Source: Acinetobacter dispersus
Lineage (GTDB): Bacteria > Pseudomonadota > Gammaproteobacteria > Pseudomonadales > Moraxellaceae
NCBI RefSeq assembly: GCF_009884975.1
Contig: NZ_CP041970.1
Coordinates: forward strand, 3,224,001-3,288,000
DNA: 64,000 nucleotides
Direction: 5' to 3'
In this document: one piece after another, positions 48,614 to 57,279 of the stretch
How the letters are laid out: each line of letters begins with the position of its first letter
Position numbering within the stretch: the stretch's first letter is position 1
Program-made: the position numbers and the translations under genes
Notes under the pieces: generated by a model
The model's database searches: none
What the model saw: only the letters and a program-made list of their open reading frames with translations
Told to the model about the DNA's origin: nothing

Positions 48614-49177
48614 TTAAAAATATTCAGTCGTATTTTGAATAATCTGGGTTGGTGCATCCCATACATCTGGGCTGGCAAAATAATACGCAAAAATAAAGAC
48701 ACCAAACATCATGAATAGACTAAACAGAATCATGATCCAAGCGAGAATTTTTTCCCACGCACTCGATGGGCGAACATCACCATAATCATTGCGATGCGGA
48801 GTTCCAGGCGCCAATAAGGCATATAAAGTAAATAAAAATTGCAGCACAGGAACCAAGAGCAGTAAACATAGCCAACCTGTTTTATTCAAGTCATGCAGGC
48901 GACGGATAAGAAATACGATTTGGAAATAAAATGCGACTAACCACAGTGCGATTAAAGCAAAGATGGTAATACCTGAAAATGTAGAGAAGAAGGTTTCATC
49001 GATATGACTGAGACTAAAAAGGCCAGCGAAGGCAAAAATACCGAAAAAAGCAGCCATACATATGAAGCTGAGTAAACCATACCAAGCGATATAGCTGAGG
49101 CGGTTGAAGCGACCATTGGGGGAGAGCGGATAGTCACTCATGGGCTGCACTTGAGCAGTTGTTGCGGGATCAAACAT
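48614..49177 (-). CDS. DUF805 family membrane protein
   Basis: A 187 aa protein with four hydrophobic helices and the DUF805 hallmarks GRFNRLSYIAWY near the N-terminus, RRLHDLNKTGWLCL in the middle, and LLAPGTPHRNDYG after the third helix. Function is unknown; family members occur widely in bacterial inner membranes. It is a single gene upstream of and divergent from acs. Confidence 0.87.
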   Translation of the reverse strand: MFDPATTAQVQPMSDYPLSPNGRFNRLSYIAWYGLLSFICMAAFFGIFAFAGLFSLSHIDETFFSTFSGITIFALIALWLVAFYFQIVFLIRRLHDLNKTGWLCLLLLVPVLQFLFTLYALLAPGTPHRNDYGDVRPSSAWEKILAWIMILFSLFMMFGVFIFAYYFASPDVWDAPTQIIQNTTEYF

Positions 49178-49514
49178 AGAGCGTTCCTATTTTTCTGCTT
49201 ATTAAATCTTTTGTGGTCTTGGCAATGATCAAAATAATCACTTATTTTAAAAACAAAAAGCATAGACAAGCAGTTCAAATTTAAATTATTTTGAGTAAAT
49301 TTTTGAAAATAAATTGATCGTAAAAGCGTCGGCTTTGCTATTTTAGCCTATAACTTAGTCAAGGTCGAAAGATTAAAAGCCCAGACATTTCTACGACCAA
49401 AGCCGCATTGTTTGCACTTGTAAATGGTGTCAATACTGCAAGTGAGAACAAAACATACCCGTGTAATAGATGAGAACATCTAAGGTATGAGATAAAAAAC
49501 CAAGGAAGTGAGCT
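49178..49514 (+). promoter_or_regulatory. acs upstream region with a leader hairpin
   Basis: 337 bases, divergent from the DUF805 gene. An extended hairpin at 49454-49489 combines CATACC/GGTATG and TAGATG-AGAA-CATCTA and lies about 25 bases before the acs start, which has AAGGAAGTGAG as ribosome site. No T-tract follows, so it may affect message stability or translation. I see no ORF. Confidence 0.45.
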
Positions 49515-51458
49515 ATGAAAGAAATCTACCCAGTGCCTGATAAATTCAAAGAAACGGCAAGAATCTCTGAAGCAGACTATTTCAAACGTTACCAGCATTC
49601 GATTGAGCAACCAGAAGCATTTTGGGCAGAGGAAGCCAGCAAGATTGAATGGATCAAACCATTTACACAGGTCAAAAATACCAGTTTTAATCAAGATAAT
49701 TTTAAAATCGAATGGTTTGCTGATGGTGAGTTGAATGTCTCAGTCAATTGCTTAGATCGTCATCTTAAAGATAATCCATTAAAACCTGCCATTATTTGGG
49801 AAGGTGATCACCCTTCGCGTCATAAAATCATCTCATTTTCTGAATTGCATGATGAAGTCTGTCGTTTTGCCAATGTGTTAAAGAAACAAGGTATTCGCAA
49901 AGGTGATCGGGTTGTGCTGTATATGCCAATGGTGCCTGAGGCGGCAATTGCCATGCTCGCTTGTGCGCGTATTGGTGCAGTGCATTGTGTGGTGTTTGGT
50001 GGTTTCTCGCCAGATTCATTGGCAAGCCGAATTGAAGACTGCCAAGCAAAACTGGTGATTACTGCGGATGCTGGTATGCGCGGTGGCAAGTTACTACCAC
50101 TAAAAGAAAATGTGGATGCCGCATTAGAAATTGATGGTACCAGCAGTGTTGAAAACGTCATCGTGGTACATCGCACGGGCAATCCAATTCAGTTTAATGC
50201 GGAACGTGATGTTTGGTATCACCTAGCCATCATGGAGGTAGACGAACACTGTCCACCAGAACCAATGAAAGCAGAAGATCCTCTATTTATTCTGTACACC
50301 TCCGGTTCAACAGGGAAACCGAAAGGTGTATTGCATACCACAGGCGGTTATCTGGTCTATGTAAATACCACATTTAGAGAAGTCTTCGATCTACGTGAAG
50401 ATGATGTGTATTGGTGTACTGCCGATGTCGGCTGGATTACAGGACATAGTTATTTGCTTTACGGTCCGCTGAGTAATGCCACCACCACGGTGATGTTTGA
50501 GGGGATTCCACAATATCCAACTTGGGCACGTATTGGTCATGTGATTGATAAGCATAACGTCACCATTCTATATACGGCACCGACTGCGATTCGCGCCATG
50601 ATGCGTGAAGGTGATGCCTATGTACGTGAAAGTAACCGCAGTAGCTTACGTTTACTCGGTTCGGTGGGTGAGCCGATCAATCCAGAAGCGTGGAATTGGT
50701 ATCATGAAGTGGTTGGTGAAGGCCGTTGTCCAATCGTCGATACATGGTGGCAAACAGAAACAGGTGGCATTTTAATTTCACCTTTGCCGGGTGCAACTGC
50801 CTTAAAACCAGGATCTGCGACACGTCCATTCTTTGGAGTTCAACCTGCACTGGTGGATGGAGAGGGTAATGAGCTAGAAGGAGCAACTGAAGGCAATCTA
50901 GTGATTAAGGATTCTTGGCCTGGTCAAATGCGAACCATTTGGGGTGATCCACAACGTTTTATCGAGGCTTATTTCTCGACCTTTAAAAACTACTATTTCA
51001 CAGGTGATGGCGCACGTCGTGATGCTGATGGCTACTACTGGATTACGGGACGTGTCGATGATGTACTTAACGTATCGGGGCATCGTTTAGGTACAGCCGA
51101 GATTGAAAGTGCCTTGGTCTCGCATGTAGCAGTTGCAGAGGCTGCGGTGGTGGGTATGCCGCATGATATTAAAGGACAGGGGATTTGTACTTTTGTCACT
51201 TTACAAGCCGATGTGGCTGAATCTGAGGAACTCCGTAAAGAGTTGGTGAATTGGGTACGTAAAGTACTTGGGCCTGTAGCAACCCCTGATGCACTGCATT
51301 GGGCGCCAGCTTTGCCAAAAACCCGTTCAGGTAAAATCATGCGTCGTATCTTGAGAAAGATTGCTGCCAATGAATTGGATAGTTTAGGTGATACCTCGAC
51401 CCTTGCTGAACCCGCTGTGGTTGATCATTTGATTGCGACGGTTTATCCAAACCGATAA
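49515..51458 (+). CDS. acs: Acetyl-coenzyme A synthetase
   Basis: Activates acetate to acetyl-CoA through an acetyl-AMP intermediate. The 647 aa protein has the P-loop [11 protein letters not shown], the acyl-binding [28 protein letters not shown] and the C-terminal [14 protein letters not shown], whose Lys is the usual acetylation control site. Its terminator is at 51475. The leader hairpin suggests post-transcriptional control. It is likely needed for growth on acetate and ethanol. Confidence 0.97.
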   Translation: MKEIYPVPDKFKETARISEADYFKRYQHSIEQPEAFWAEEASKIEWIKPFTQVKNTSFNQDNFKIEWFADGELNVSVNCLDRHLKDNPLKPAIIWEGDHPSRHKIISFSELHDEVCRFANVLKKQGIRKGDRVVLYMPMVPEAAIAMLACARIGAVHCVVFGGFSPDSLASRIEDCQAKLVITADAGMRGGKLLPLKENVDAALEIDGTSSVENVIVVHRTGNPIQFNAERDVWYHLAIMEVDEHCPPEPMKAEDPLFILYTSGSTGKPKGVLHTTGGYLVYVNTTFREVFDLREDDVYWCTADVGWITGHSYLLYGPLSNATTTVMFEGIPQYPTWARIGHVIDKHNVTILYTAPTAIRAMMREGDAYVRESNRSSLRLLGSVGEPINPEAWNWYHEVVGEGRCPIVDTWWQTETGGILISPLPGATALKPGSATRPFFGVQPALVDGEGNELEGATEGNLVIKDSWPGQMRTIWGDPQRFIEAYFSTFKNYYFTGDGARRDADGYYWITGRVDDVLNVSGHRLGTAEIESALVSHVAVAEAAVVGMPHDIKGQGICTFVTLQADVAESEELRKELVNWVRKVLGPVATPDALHWAPALPKTRSGKIMRRILRKIAANELDSLGDTSTLAEPAVVDHLIATVYPNR

Positions 51459-51474
51459 ACCCGATTCAAATGTG

Positions 51475-51508
51475 AAAAGAGCGTTCGATTGAACGCTCTT
51501 TTTTTTAT
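51475..51508. terminator. Terminator of acs
   Basis: AAAAGAGCGTTC-GATT-GAACGCTCTTTT followed by more T. Confidence 0.92.
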
Positions 51509-51517
51509 CTGCATTAT

Positions 51518-52060
51518 TTAATGGTTTCCTAAAAAATCTGCGGTGTTTTGTACCGTGGCAAAGAAACCCAGTGCAGATAAGAACGCCGTTTGTACATCTG
51601 CCGCTTTGACGCTTTTACCCGCATGTTCCAGATCACGGGTTGCAGTGGCGTCTGCGATGACGATGGGTTGGTAGCCAAGCTCTTTGGCCGCACGTGTCCC
51701 TGAGTCAACACAGACATGGGTCATCATGCCAGTAATTACTAACTGTTCAACTTGATGCTGTTCAAGGATGGCTTGAAGATTGGTTTCCAGAAAGCTATTG
51801 GGAAAATGCTTTTCGACAATCACTGATTGATCTGTGACTTTAAGTTGAGGATGTAATTCAACACCCACGGTATTTTCCTGAAAAAAACTAGCTGAGGCAG
51901 GATTAATATGCTGAATATAAATAATCGGTAAATTATTTTGAATAAAATGATCTTCTAATTGGTTGGTTTTCGCCAGAGCAAGGTCTGGATTGACCAATTC
52001 CATTTTGCCATTTTTAAAATAGTCGTTTTGAACATCAATAATCAGTAAGGCTTGTTTCAT
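51518..52060 (-). CDS. Isochorismatase-family cysteine hydrolase
   Basis: A 180 aa protein starting at ATG 52060 (MKQALLIIDVQNDYF...); longer in-frame starts are possible but not family-like. The catalytic triad is visible: Asp in LIIDVQNDYF, Lys in VIVEKHFPNSFL, and Cys in GMMTHVCVDSGTRAA. The family includes nicotinamidases, isochorismatases and ureidoacrylate-type hydrolases; the substrate cannot be chosen. It is divergent from an Lrp-type regulator 105 bases away, which may control it. Confidence 0.88.
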   Translation of the reverse strand: MKQALLIIDVQNDYFKNGKMELVNPDLALAKTNQLEDHFIQNNLPIIYIQHINPASASFFQENTVGVELHPQLKVTDQSVIVEKHFPNSFLETNLQAILEQHQVEQLVITGMMTHVCVDSGTRAAKELGYQPIVIADATATRDLEHAGKSVKAADVQTAFLSALGFFATVQNTADFLGNH

Positions 52061-52164
52061 TGTTTTTACGTCCAACATTAAGATAAAACAAGAGTAGGGT
52101 GAAACTGAGAAATCAGCTATATTCAAATGAAAGCATTGTTGCTGGTTTTCTTTCGTAATGAAAA

Positions 52165-52578
52165 ATGAATATTGAACTTGATCCCATCGACTTAAAAATT
52201 ATTGAATTGCTGAAGCAAGACTCGCGTTTAAGCCATAAAGAAATTGGACAGCGAGTGCATCGTACTGGGCAGGCAGTTGGCGCTCGTATTGCACAGTTAA
52301 TGGATGCAGGCATTATCAAAAATTACACTGTCGCGATAAAATATGAACATCAACAATTCATCCAATTGTTTATGAATGATCAGCAAGCTTTTATTGAGGT
52401 TGAGCGTTTGGTCAAACAATATGAGCAAGTGGATGAGTGTTTTAAAATTCTCGGCAACGCCTGCTATATGATTGTCAGCCATTTTAATCCGCCACAATTA
52501 AATGAATTTATTGAGCAGCTGTCGAAATGGTGCCGTTATTCGGTTGAAACTGTCATGCGAGAAATTGAGACTCGTTAA
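52165..52578 (+). CDS. Lrp/AsnC-family transcriptional regulator
   Basis: A 137 aa regulator. The N-terminal helix-turn-helix is LDPIDLKIIELLKQDSRLSHKEIGQRVHRTGQAVGARIAQLMDAGII (two segments, about 5-50), and the C-terminal RAM-like effector domain follows. The ATG at 52165 lacks a strong ribosome site. It is divergent from the cysteine hydrolase gene, the likeliest target. Confidence 0.85.
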   Translation: MNIELDPIDLKIIELLKQDSRLSHKEIGQRVHRTGQAVGARIAQLMDAGIIKNYTVAIKYEHQQFIQLFMNDQQAFIEVERLVKQYEQVDECFKILGNACYMIVSHFNPPQLNEFIEQLSKWCRYSVETVMREIETR

Positions 52579-52579
52579 A

Positions 52580-52608
52580 ATAAAAAAACCCCAAGCCGAG
52601 CCTTGGGG
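52580..52608 (-). terminator. Terminator of the msuE-sfnG operon
   Basis: On the minus strand, CCCCAAG-GCTCGG-CTTGGGG is followed by seven T and more, about 50 bases after the sfnG stop. Confidence 0.88.
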
Positions 52609-52654
52609 AGTATTTGCCATTTCTTTTGTTTTTCTTCTTATTTAATGTTGAAAA

Positions 52655-53761
52655 CTACGCTGATTTTGCTGCGAGATGCTGCTCCTGTTGTTGTTCAAGT
52701 TGACGGACGAGGGGGAGAACTTTTTCTCCAAAATATTCAACTTCCTCAATGAAATGCAGAAACCCAGAAAGAACCAGATCAACGCCCACATTTTTTAGGG
52801 CCACAATGCGTTCCGCAATTTGCTGTGGTGTGCCAATCAGATTGGTTTTAAAGCCATCGTTATATTGCACTAAATCATCAAAGGTCGATTTTGCCCAATT
52901 GCCCTCACGCTCAGGGGCTGCTGCACCTGCTTCACGAGTCGCATCACCGAAGGCATTCACCGCTTCGACATTGGCTTGAGCAATGATTTCATTCAATACT
53001 GCTTTGGCTTCTTCCTCAGTATCACGTGCGATAATAAAAGCATTGACCCCAATCTTGACTTGTCTGTTGGCTAACTTTGCTTTGCTACGGACATCATCAA
53101 CTTGCTTCTTGATTTCTTCAACGCTATTGCCGTTGGTAAAATACCAGTCTGATACACGCGCGGCCATATCACGTGCGGCACGGGAACTGCCGCCTTGAAA
53201 TACTTCGATATAAGGTTTTTGCAAAGGTTTCGGTTTAAGCGTGTAATTTTGGAATTGGTAATACTTGCCATCAAAGCTGTAATTGTCTGTTGTCCAGATG
53301 CCTTTGAGGGTACGAATAAATTCTTCCGAACGAACATAACGTTGATCATGCTCAGGCCAAGGTTCGCCAATCGCATCAAATTCGCCACGGAACCAGCCGC
53401 TGACGACATTAATCGCAATACGCCCTTGGGTGAGGTAGTCAATAGTGGCCAGCTGTTTAGCCGCGAGTACAGGCTTCCAAGGGCCGGGCAGGATCGCTGC
53501 AATTACTTTGAGTTTTTCAGTCTTTGCTAATAAAGCATGACTAAAACTTACGGATTCATGTTGGTTTTCTGCGCCATAGCCAGCGGTAAAACGGATTTGG
53601 GTGAGGGCATATTCAAAGCCGCTTCGTTCCGCTGCTTGTGCTAAGCGTACATTATAGTCATAGCTCCAGTCAGTACGTTGTTCAATGTTGCTTACAACGA
53701 GACCGCCACTCACATTGGGAACCCAGTAGGCAAATTTAATTGCGGATGCTGTTGTTGTCAT
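52655..53761 (-). CDS. sfnG: FMNH2-dependent dimethyl sulfone monooxygenase
   Basis: Luciferase-like flavin monooxygenase that oxidises dimethyl sulfone to methanesulfinate for sulfur supply. The 368 aa protein starts at ATG 53761 with GGAGG 8 bases upstream. Signatures are KFAYWVPNVSGGLVVSNIEQRTDW, ERSGFEYALTQIRFTAGYGA, NVVSGWFRGEFDAIGEPWPEHDQRY (split motif) and EVFQGGSSRAARDMAA. It needs reduced FMN, supplied by the upstream msuE product 27 bases away. Normally induced by sulfur limitation. Confidence 0.93.
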   Translation of the reverse strand: MTTTASAIKFAYWVPNVSGGLVVSNIEQRTDWSYDYNVRLAQAAERSGFEYALTQIRFTAGYGAENQHESVSFSHALLAKTEKLKVIAAILPGPWKPVLAAKQLATIDYLTQGRIAINVVSGWFRGEFDAIGEPWPEHDQRYVRSEEFIRTLKGIWTTDNYSFDGKYYQFQNYTLKPKPLQKPYIEVFQGGSSRAARDMAARVSDWYFTNGNSVEEIKKQVDDVRSKAKLANRQVKIGVNAFIIARDTEEEAKAVLNEIIAQANVEAVNAFGDATREAGAAAPEREGNWAKSTFDDLVQYNDGFKTNLIGTPQQIAERIVALKNVGVDLVLSGFLHFIEEVEYFGEKVLPLVRQLEQQQEQHLAAKSA

Positions 53762-53788
53762 CGTTGTATCCTCCATAACAAATATGGT

Positions 53789-54529
53789 TTATGCGACGTG
53801 GGTTAGATTCTTGGTTGACTTCGGGTGTAAGCGAGATTCAGCTGCATCCAGATTTGGTACTGCTGCAGATGGTAAGACTTCGGCTTGTTCGATTTGTTTG
53901 TTGATGCCGAGGTTTTGATTCGCTTGTTCAGTTTTGGCTTTGATAGCCGCTGCACGTTGGCCTTTGGCTGGTGCCCATTCTAAAATTGGTAAGGCACGTG
54001 CCACAGCAAGGGTGACGCGATCAGACAATTGTTCGCTTTTTACCGTGTATTCAGGCGTAAAGTCACGATCAGTGGCATAGACCCCAATCGGTAAGGTTTG
54101 TGCTTGGAAGAAACTGAATAAAGGGCGTAATTGATGTTCTAACACCAGTGCATGACGGTCACTGCCACCTGAAGCGGCAAGTAACACAGGTACATCAACC
54201 AAAGCTGTTTGCTCAACAAAGTCGAAGAAATGTTTAAATAAACCTGTAAACGAAGCACGATAAACAGGTGTACCCACAATCAATGCATCTGCGGCTTCAA
54301 CTGCAGCCAAATCATCTTGTACGCGTTGAGGCAGTTGATTACGATAAATTGCACCACCCAATAAAGGTCCAATTTCACTGAGTTTGACAAAATGTACTTT
54401 AATATTAATTGCTTCAGACAACTCATCCAGAATCGCCTGAACTAAGCTTTCTGTTTTTGATGGGCTATTTAAACCACCAGATACTGCAACGATATTAAGG
54501 GGAGTTGAGAGGGTATTGTGATTGGACAT
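53789..54529 (-). CDS. msuE: NADH-dependent FMN reductase
   Basis: Supplies FMNH2 to sulfone/sulfonate monooxygenases. The 246 aa flavodoxin-fold protein has VAVSGGLNSPSKTESLVQ, LLGGAIYRNQLPQRVQDDL, ADALIVGTPVYRASFTGLFKHFFD and LLAASGGSDRHALVLEHQLRPLFSFF, matching MsuE. It is first in a two-gene operon with sfnG. The C-terminal 50 residues are Ala/Gln-rich and not part of the conserved fold. Confidence 0.93.
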   Translation of the reverse strand: MSNHNTLSTPLNIVAVSGGLNSPSKTESLVQAILDELSEAINIKVHFVKLSEIGPLLGGAIYRNQLPQRVQDDLAAVEAADALIVGTPVYRASFTGLFKHFFDFVEQTALVDVPVLLAASGGSDRHALVLEHQLRPLFSFFQAQTLPIGVYATDRDFTPEYTVKSEQLSDRVTLAVARALPILEWAPAKGQRAAAIKAKTEQANQNLGINKQIEQAEVLPSAAVPNLDAAESRLHPKSTKNLTHVA

Positions 54530-54878
54530 AATAACGGCCTAAAAGATCATTTCGAATTGCTATTTATTTATCTACACCGCATGCCAAGCTGTAAAATAAG
54601 GAAATGCTGCAAGCTTATCTTTTTTAAAGATATGTCGATAAATCACAATAAATATCAAATTTTAGGTCGTTAATTTTCTGTTTCTATTCAATATTTTTGA
54701 ATCTGTTTTATGCAAAGATGATTTTAATCAAGTTATATCAATATTTGATTTATTTTGCGGGAAAAGGAAATAAATCATGTCTTGTGCTTGACCTAGCCTT
54801 GAATTGAAAATAGGCTTAAGCGGATTGAATTTAAATAAACATCGTACAGTGACGTACTTGCAGATAGCTTAAGCGCTT
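54530..54878. other. Divergent gap between msuE and the response regulator
   Basis: 349 AT-rich bases with no supportable gene. It must carry the msuE and response-regulator promoters. A TGGCATG near 54582-54588 (minus strand) recalls a sigma-54 -24 element, but the -12 GC is absent, so I do not call a promoter. Confidence 0.4.
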
Positions 54879-55529
54879 ATGAATATTTTAATTGTAGACG
54901 ACCATCCTTTATTTAGACATGCTTTGATTCAAGCGGTTCGTTATAGTTTGCCTCAGGCGCAGATCCAAGAGACTGCAGATGTAGATGAATTTTATGCACG
55001 TTTAGAACATGGTGCAGAGCCTGATTTGGTCCTTTTGGACCTAAATCTACCTGGTGCTTCTGGTTTCTCTGCCTTAGTCTATGTCAGGGCCCAATATCCT
55101 GCGATTCCGATTATTGTGGTTTCAGCACATGAAGAGGTGTCGATTATTCAGCGTGCGATTGCGCATGGTGCAATGGGCTATATTCCGAAATCTTCACATC
55201 CAAGTCATATTGGGGAAGCCATTAAACATGTTTTAGAAGGTGAGATTTGGTTACCACCAAACTTACCAACACATGCGGGCTTTGATCCTCGTGCGGCAGA
55301 TGAAACCGCTTTAGCTGAACGTTTACAATCACTCACTCCACAGCAGTTCCGTGTATTGATGATGGTGGCAGAAGGTTTATTGAATAAACAAATTGCTTAT
55401 GAATTAGAAGTTTCCGAAGCCACAATCAAAGCACATGTCACCGCAATTTTCCGTAAGTTGGGCGTACAAAATCGTACCCAAGCGGTATTGGCAATTAGTG
55501 CTTTAAATATTGAAGATAAGAAGATGTAA
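54879..55529 (+). CDS. NarL/FixJ-type response regulator (orphan)
   Basis: A 216 aa two-component regulator. The receiver domain has the acidic pocket DDH at 7-9, the phospho-acceptor Asp54 in VLLDLNLPG, a conserved Ser in VVSAHEE and Lys in IPKSS. The C-terminal LuxR-type helix-turn-helix is LTPQQFRVLMMVAEGL...SEATIKAHVTAIFRKLG. No histidine kinase gene is adjacent, so its partner is elsewhere. It resembles the AgmR/ErbR group, but that is a weak guess. Confidence 0.88.
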   Translation: MNILIVDDHPLFRHALIQAVRYSLPQAQIQETADVDEFYARLEHGAEPDLVLLDLNLPGASGFSALVYVRAQYPAIPIIVVSAHEEVSIIQRAIAHGAMGYIPKSSHPSHIGEAIKHVLEGEIWLPPNLPTHAGFDPRAADETALAERLQSLTPQQFRVLMMVAEGLLNKQIAYELEVSEATIKAHVTAIFRKLGVQNRTQAVLAISALNIEDKKM

Positions 55530-55572
55530 GAGATTAAATGACAAATTCGATTTTTAATTTTATTGAAGATCA

Positions 55573-55614
55573 GAAAACAAAAAACCAGTTCATAAGAACT
55601 GGTTTTTTGTTTTG
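55573..55614. terminator. Bidirectional terminator
   Basis: AAAACAAAAAACCAGTTC / GAACTGGTTTTTTGTTTT with a 5-base loop lies between the convergent response regulator and porin 2. Confidence 0.93.
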
Positions 55615-55648
55615 AATTTAGTGTTCTATGTAGAACCCAAATCCAATA

Positions 55649-56548
55649 TTAGAAACGGAACTTCGCGTTTAAGCCGATAGTTTGCGTATCAGTGCTTGCA
55701 TGTTTCGCATCTGCGTTAACATAAGTTGCGCCTACAGCAATCGCTGGAGTGATGAAGTAGTTTACGTTCGCACCCCAAGCAGAGTTGATAGCATAGAACT
55801 TGTCTACATTTGCTGGGTTTGAGCTGTAATTTGCTTCAGCATAAGAAGCACCAACGCTTAACTTAGGAGTTACATATACGTCAGTTTTCAATTCGTATGC
55901 TTGGAAGTCACCGTAAACAAGACCAGCTTCGAAGCCTACAGCCATGTTTGTACCATCGATGTTACCTACGTATTTAGTACGTGCAGTGATCGCATCTTGG
56001 TCTTGACCAATAATTTTAGCTTGAGCAGCTGATTTAAAAATCCCATTTGAAAGTACGCTGTTTGCGTCTAAAGCAACTTGATCAGCAATGTTAGTATAAC
56101 CAACAGCTACTAAGAAGTTAGGAGTAAGCATAGTACCGACTTCTAATGCGAAACGGTCGCCATTATCTTTTTTGCCATCAGTTTTAGTTTGAGTATGGCT
56201 ATAAGAAGCGCTTGTATATACTGGTAAGTAAGGTGTTGGAAGGTAAGCTTCACCTTTTGCACCAAAAGCGTTTGTCTTCTTTGTTGGAACTTCGTCACCG
56301 CTTAATTCTGCAAAGCTGTAAGCTACAGAAACATTAGATGCTTGGTTTAAGAATGCAGCTTCAGCTAAAGGACCTTTAGAAGAATCTACATTTTTGAAGT
56401 AGTAAGTACCTTGAGCAGCACCAGTAAAGTCTTTGTCATTTGCATCAGTTGCATTGATGAATTCAGATTGACCTTGAACTTCTACTTGGTATGCGTGAGC
56501 ACCGGTCATGGCTAAAACTAAAGCAGTGGCTAAACCGAGTTTTTTCAT
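55649..56548 (-). CDS. Putative outer-membrane porin (Porin_7-like), copy 2
   Basis: A 299 aa exported beta-barrel. The ATG at 56548 with GGAAA upstream gives a signal peptide ending AHA|YQ. The KGPLAEAAFLNQASNV motif matches porin 1 (41557-42324), and the protein ends in FRF, a typical outer-membrane C-terminus. It is longer than porin 1 by about 45 residues. The codon choice is strong and regular, which suggests high expression. Its promoter is in the 730-base gap that also precedes the OXA gene. Confidence 0.86.
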   Translation of the reverse strand: MKKLGLATALVLAMTGAHAYQVEVQGQSEFINATDANDKDFTGAAQGTYYFKNVDSSKGPLAEAAFLNQASNVSVAYSFAELSGDEVPTKKTNAFGAKGEAYLPTPYLPVYTSASYSHTQTKTDGKKDNGDRFALEVGTMLTPNFLVAVGYTNIADQVALDANSVLSNGIFKSAAQAKIIGQDQDAITARTKYVGNIDGTNMAVGFEAGLVYGDFQAYELKTDVYVTPKLSVGASYAEANYSSNPANVDKFYAINSAWGANVNYFITPAIAVGATYVNADAKHASTDTQTIGLNAKFRF

Positions 56549-56925
56549 AATGATTTCCAGCTTTAAAACAATTAAAGAGTAAAGTTGGAGCCATTGTATT
56601 GTAACAAAGTATGAAGTCAATGTAATAAATTTGGGCTTCCGATAAACGAACAAATGCTGAACAGACTGTGTGTGAAAAGTGAGCGATTGAAAAAAATATT
56701 GTCAACCTTTTATAAAGTATATATCTAACAAATAGATATGTTTATTTTTTAACGAGATAAGGGGGCTTATAGCGTTCACATCAATAAATATTTTAATTGG
56801 TTTGTTCGATTGTGTTGATCGTTTTTTTCGTTTATTGAGTTCTTATTTCTGTAATAAATCTGAGTTCAAAAGTGTGAGTTAAAATAATATTCCGTAATTT
56901 TTTTGCGATAGACTTTGCAAAATTA

Positions 56926-56940
56926 TGATATTCATTCTCA
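56926..56940. promoter_or_regulatory. Fur-box-like site
   Basis: TGATATTCATTCTCA fits the 7-1-7 Fur consensus TGATAATnATTATCA at 12 of 14 fixed positions. It overlaps a possible promoter spacer (TTATGA-N17-TATAAA). Confidence 0.5.
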
Positions 56941-57149
56941 GTTAATATAAACTAAAAATCATGTAAAAATCGCATCTTTAATGATCAATTAGCAAAATCG
57001 ATTGTAACAATAAACCCGATCTATTTAATCAACTTTACTTTATGAGAATTAATTCACATAATACAAAGCAAGAGATATCTAATTTGCATTTAAGTGTCTC
57101 GTAACATTTTCTTTGAAGTATTTTGATGTTTTTACATCACTGTTTTACT

Positions 57150-57184
57150 AGCTCGGCTTTCCCCAAGGTCGAGCTTTTTTTTAT
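57150..57184 (+). terminator. Orphan plus-strand terminator, probable 3' end of a small RNA
   Basis: AGCTCG-GCTTTCCCCAAGGT-CGAGCT followed by eight T. The nearest plus-strand gene upstream ends 1.6 kb away behind another terminator, so this one ends an unannotated transcript or attenuates the OXA message. Confidence 0.68.
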
Positions 57185-57279
57185 CGTTTTTCTCAGTTTT
57201 AGATGAAATAACACTACAGAAGACATGTAATAAAAGACTTATAGTGGCTGTTTATTCTACTTTTCCACCTTTTATGCTT

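Larger units (their letters stand above)
56549..57279. other. Long gap between porin 2 and OXA, with Fur box and orphan terminator
   Basis: 731 bases with no ORF I can support. It holds the porin promoter on the minus strand, a Fur-box-like site at 56926-56940, a promoter-like TTTACT-N17-CATAAT (about 57039-57067), a small hairpin GATGT-TTTT-ACATC and a plus-strand terminator at 57150-57184. Together they suggest a short plus-strand RNA before the OXA gene. Confidence 0.5.

Noticed and set aside
54560..54620. Sigma-54 promoter for msuE
   Set aside because: TGGCATG is present but the -12 GC at the required spacing is not.
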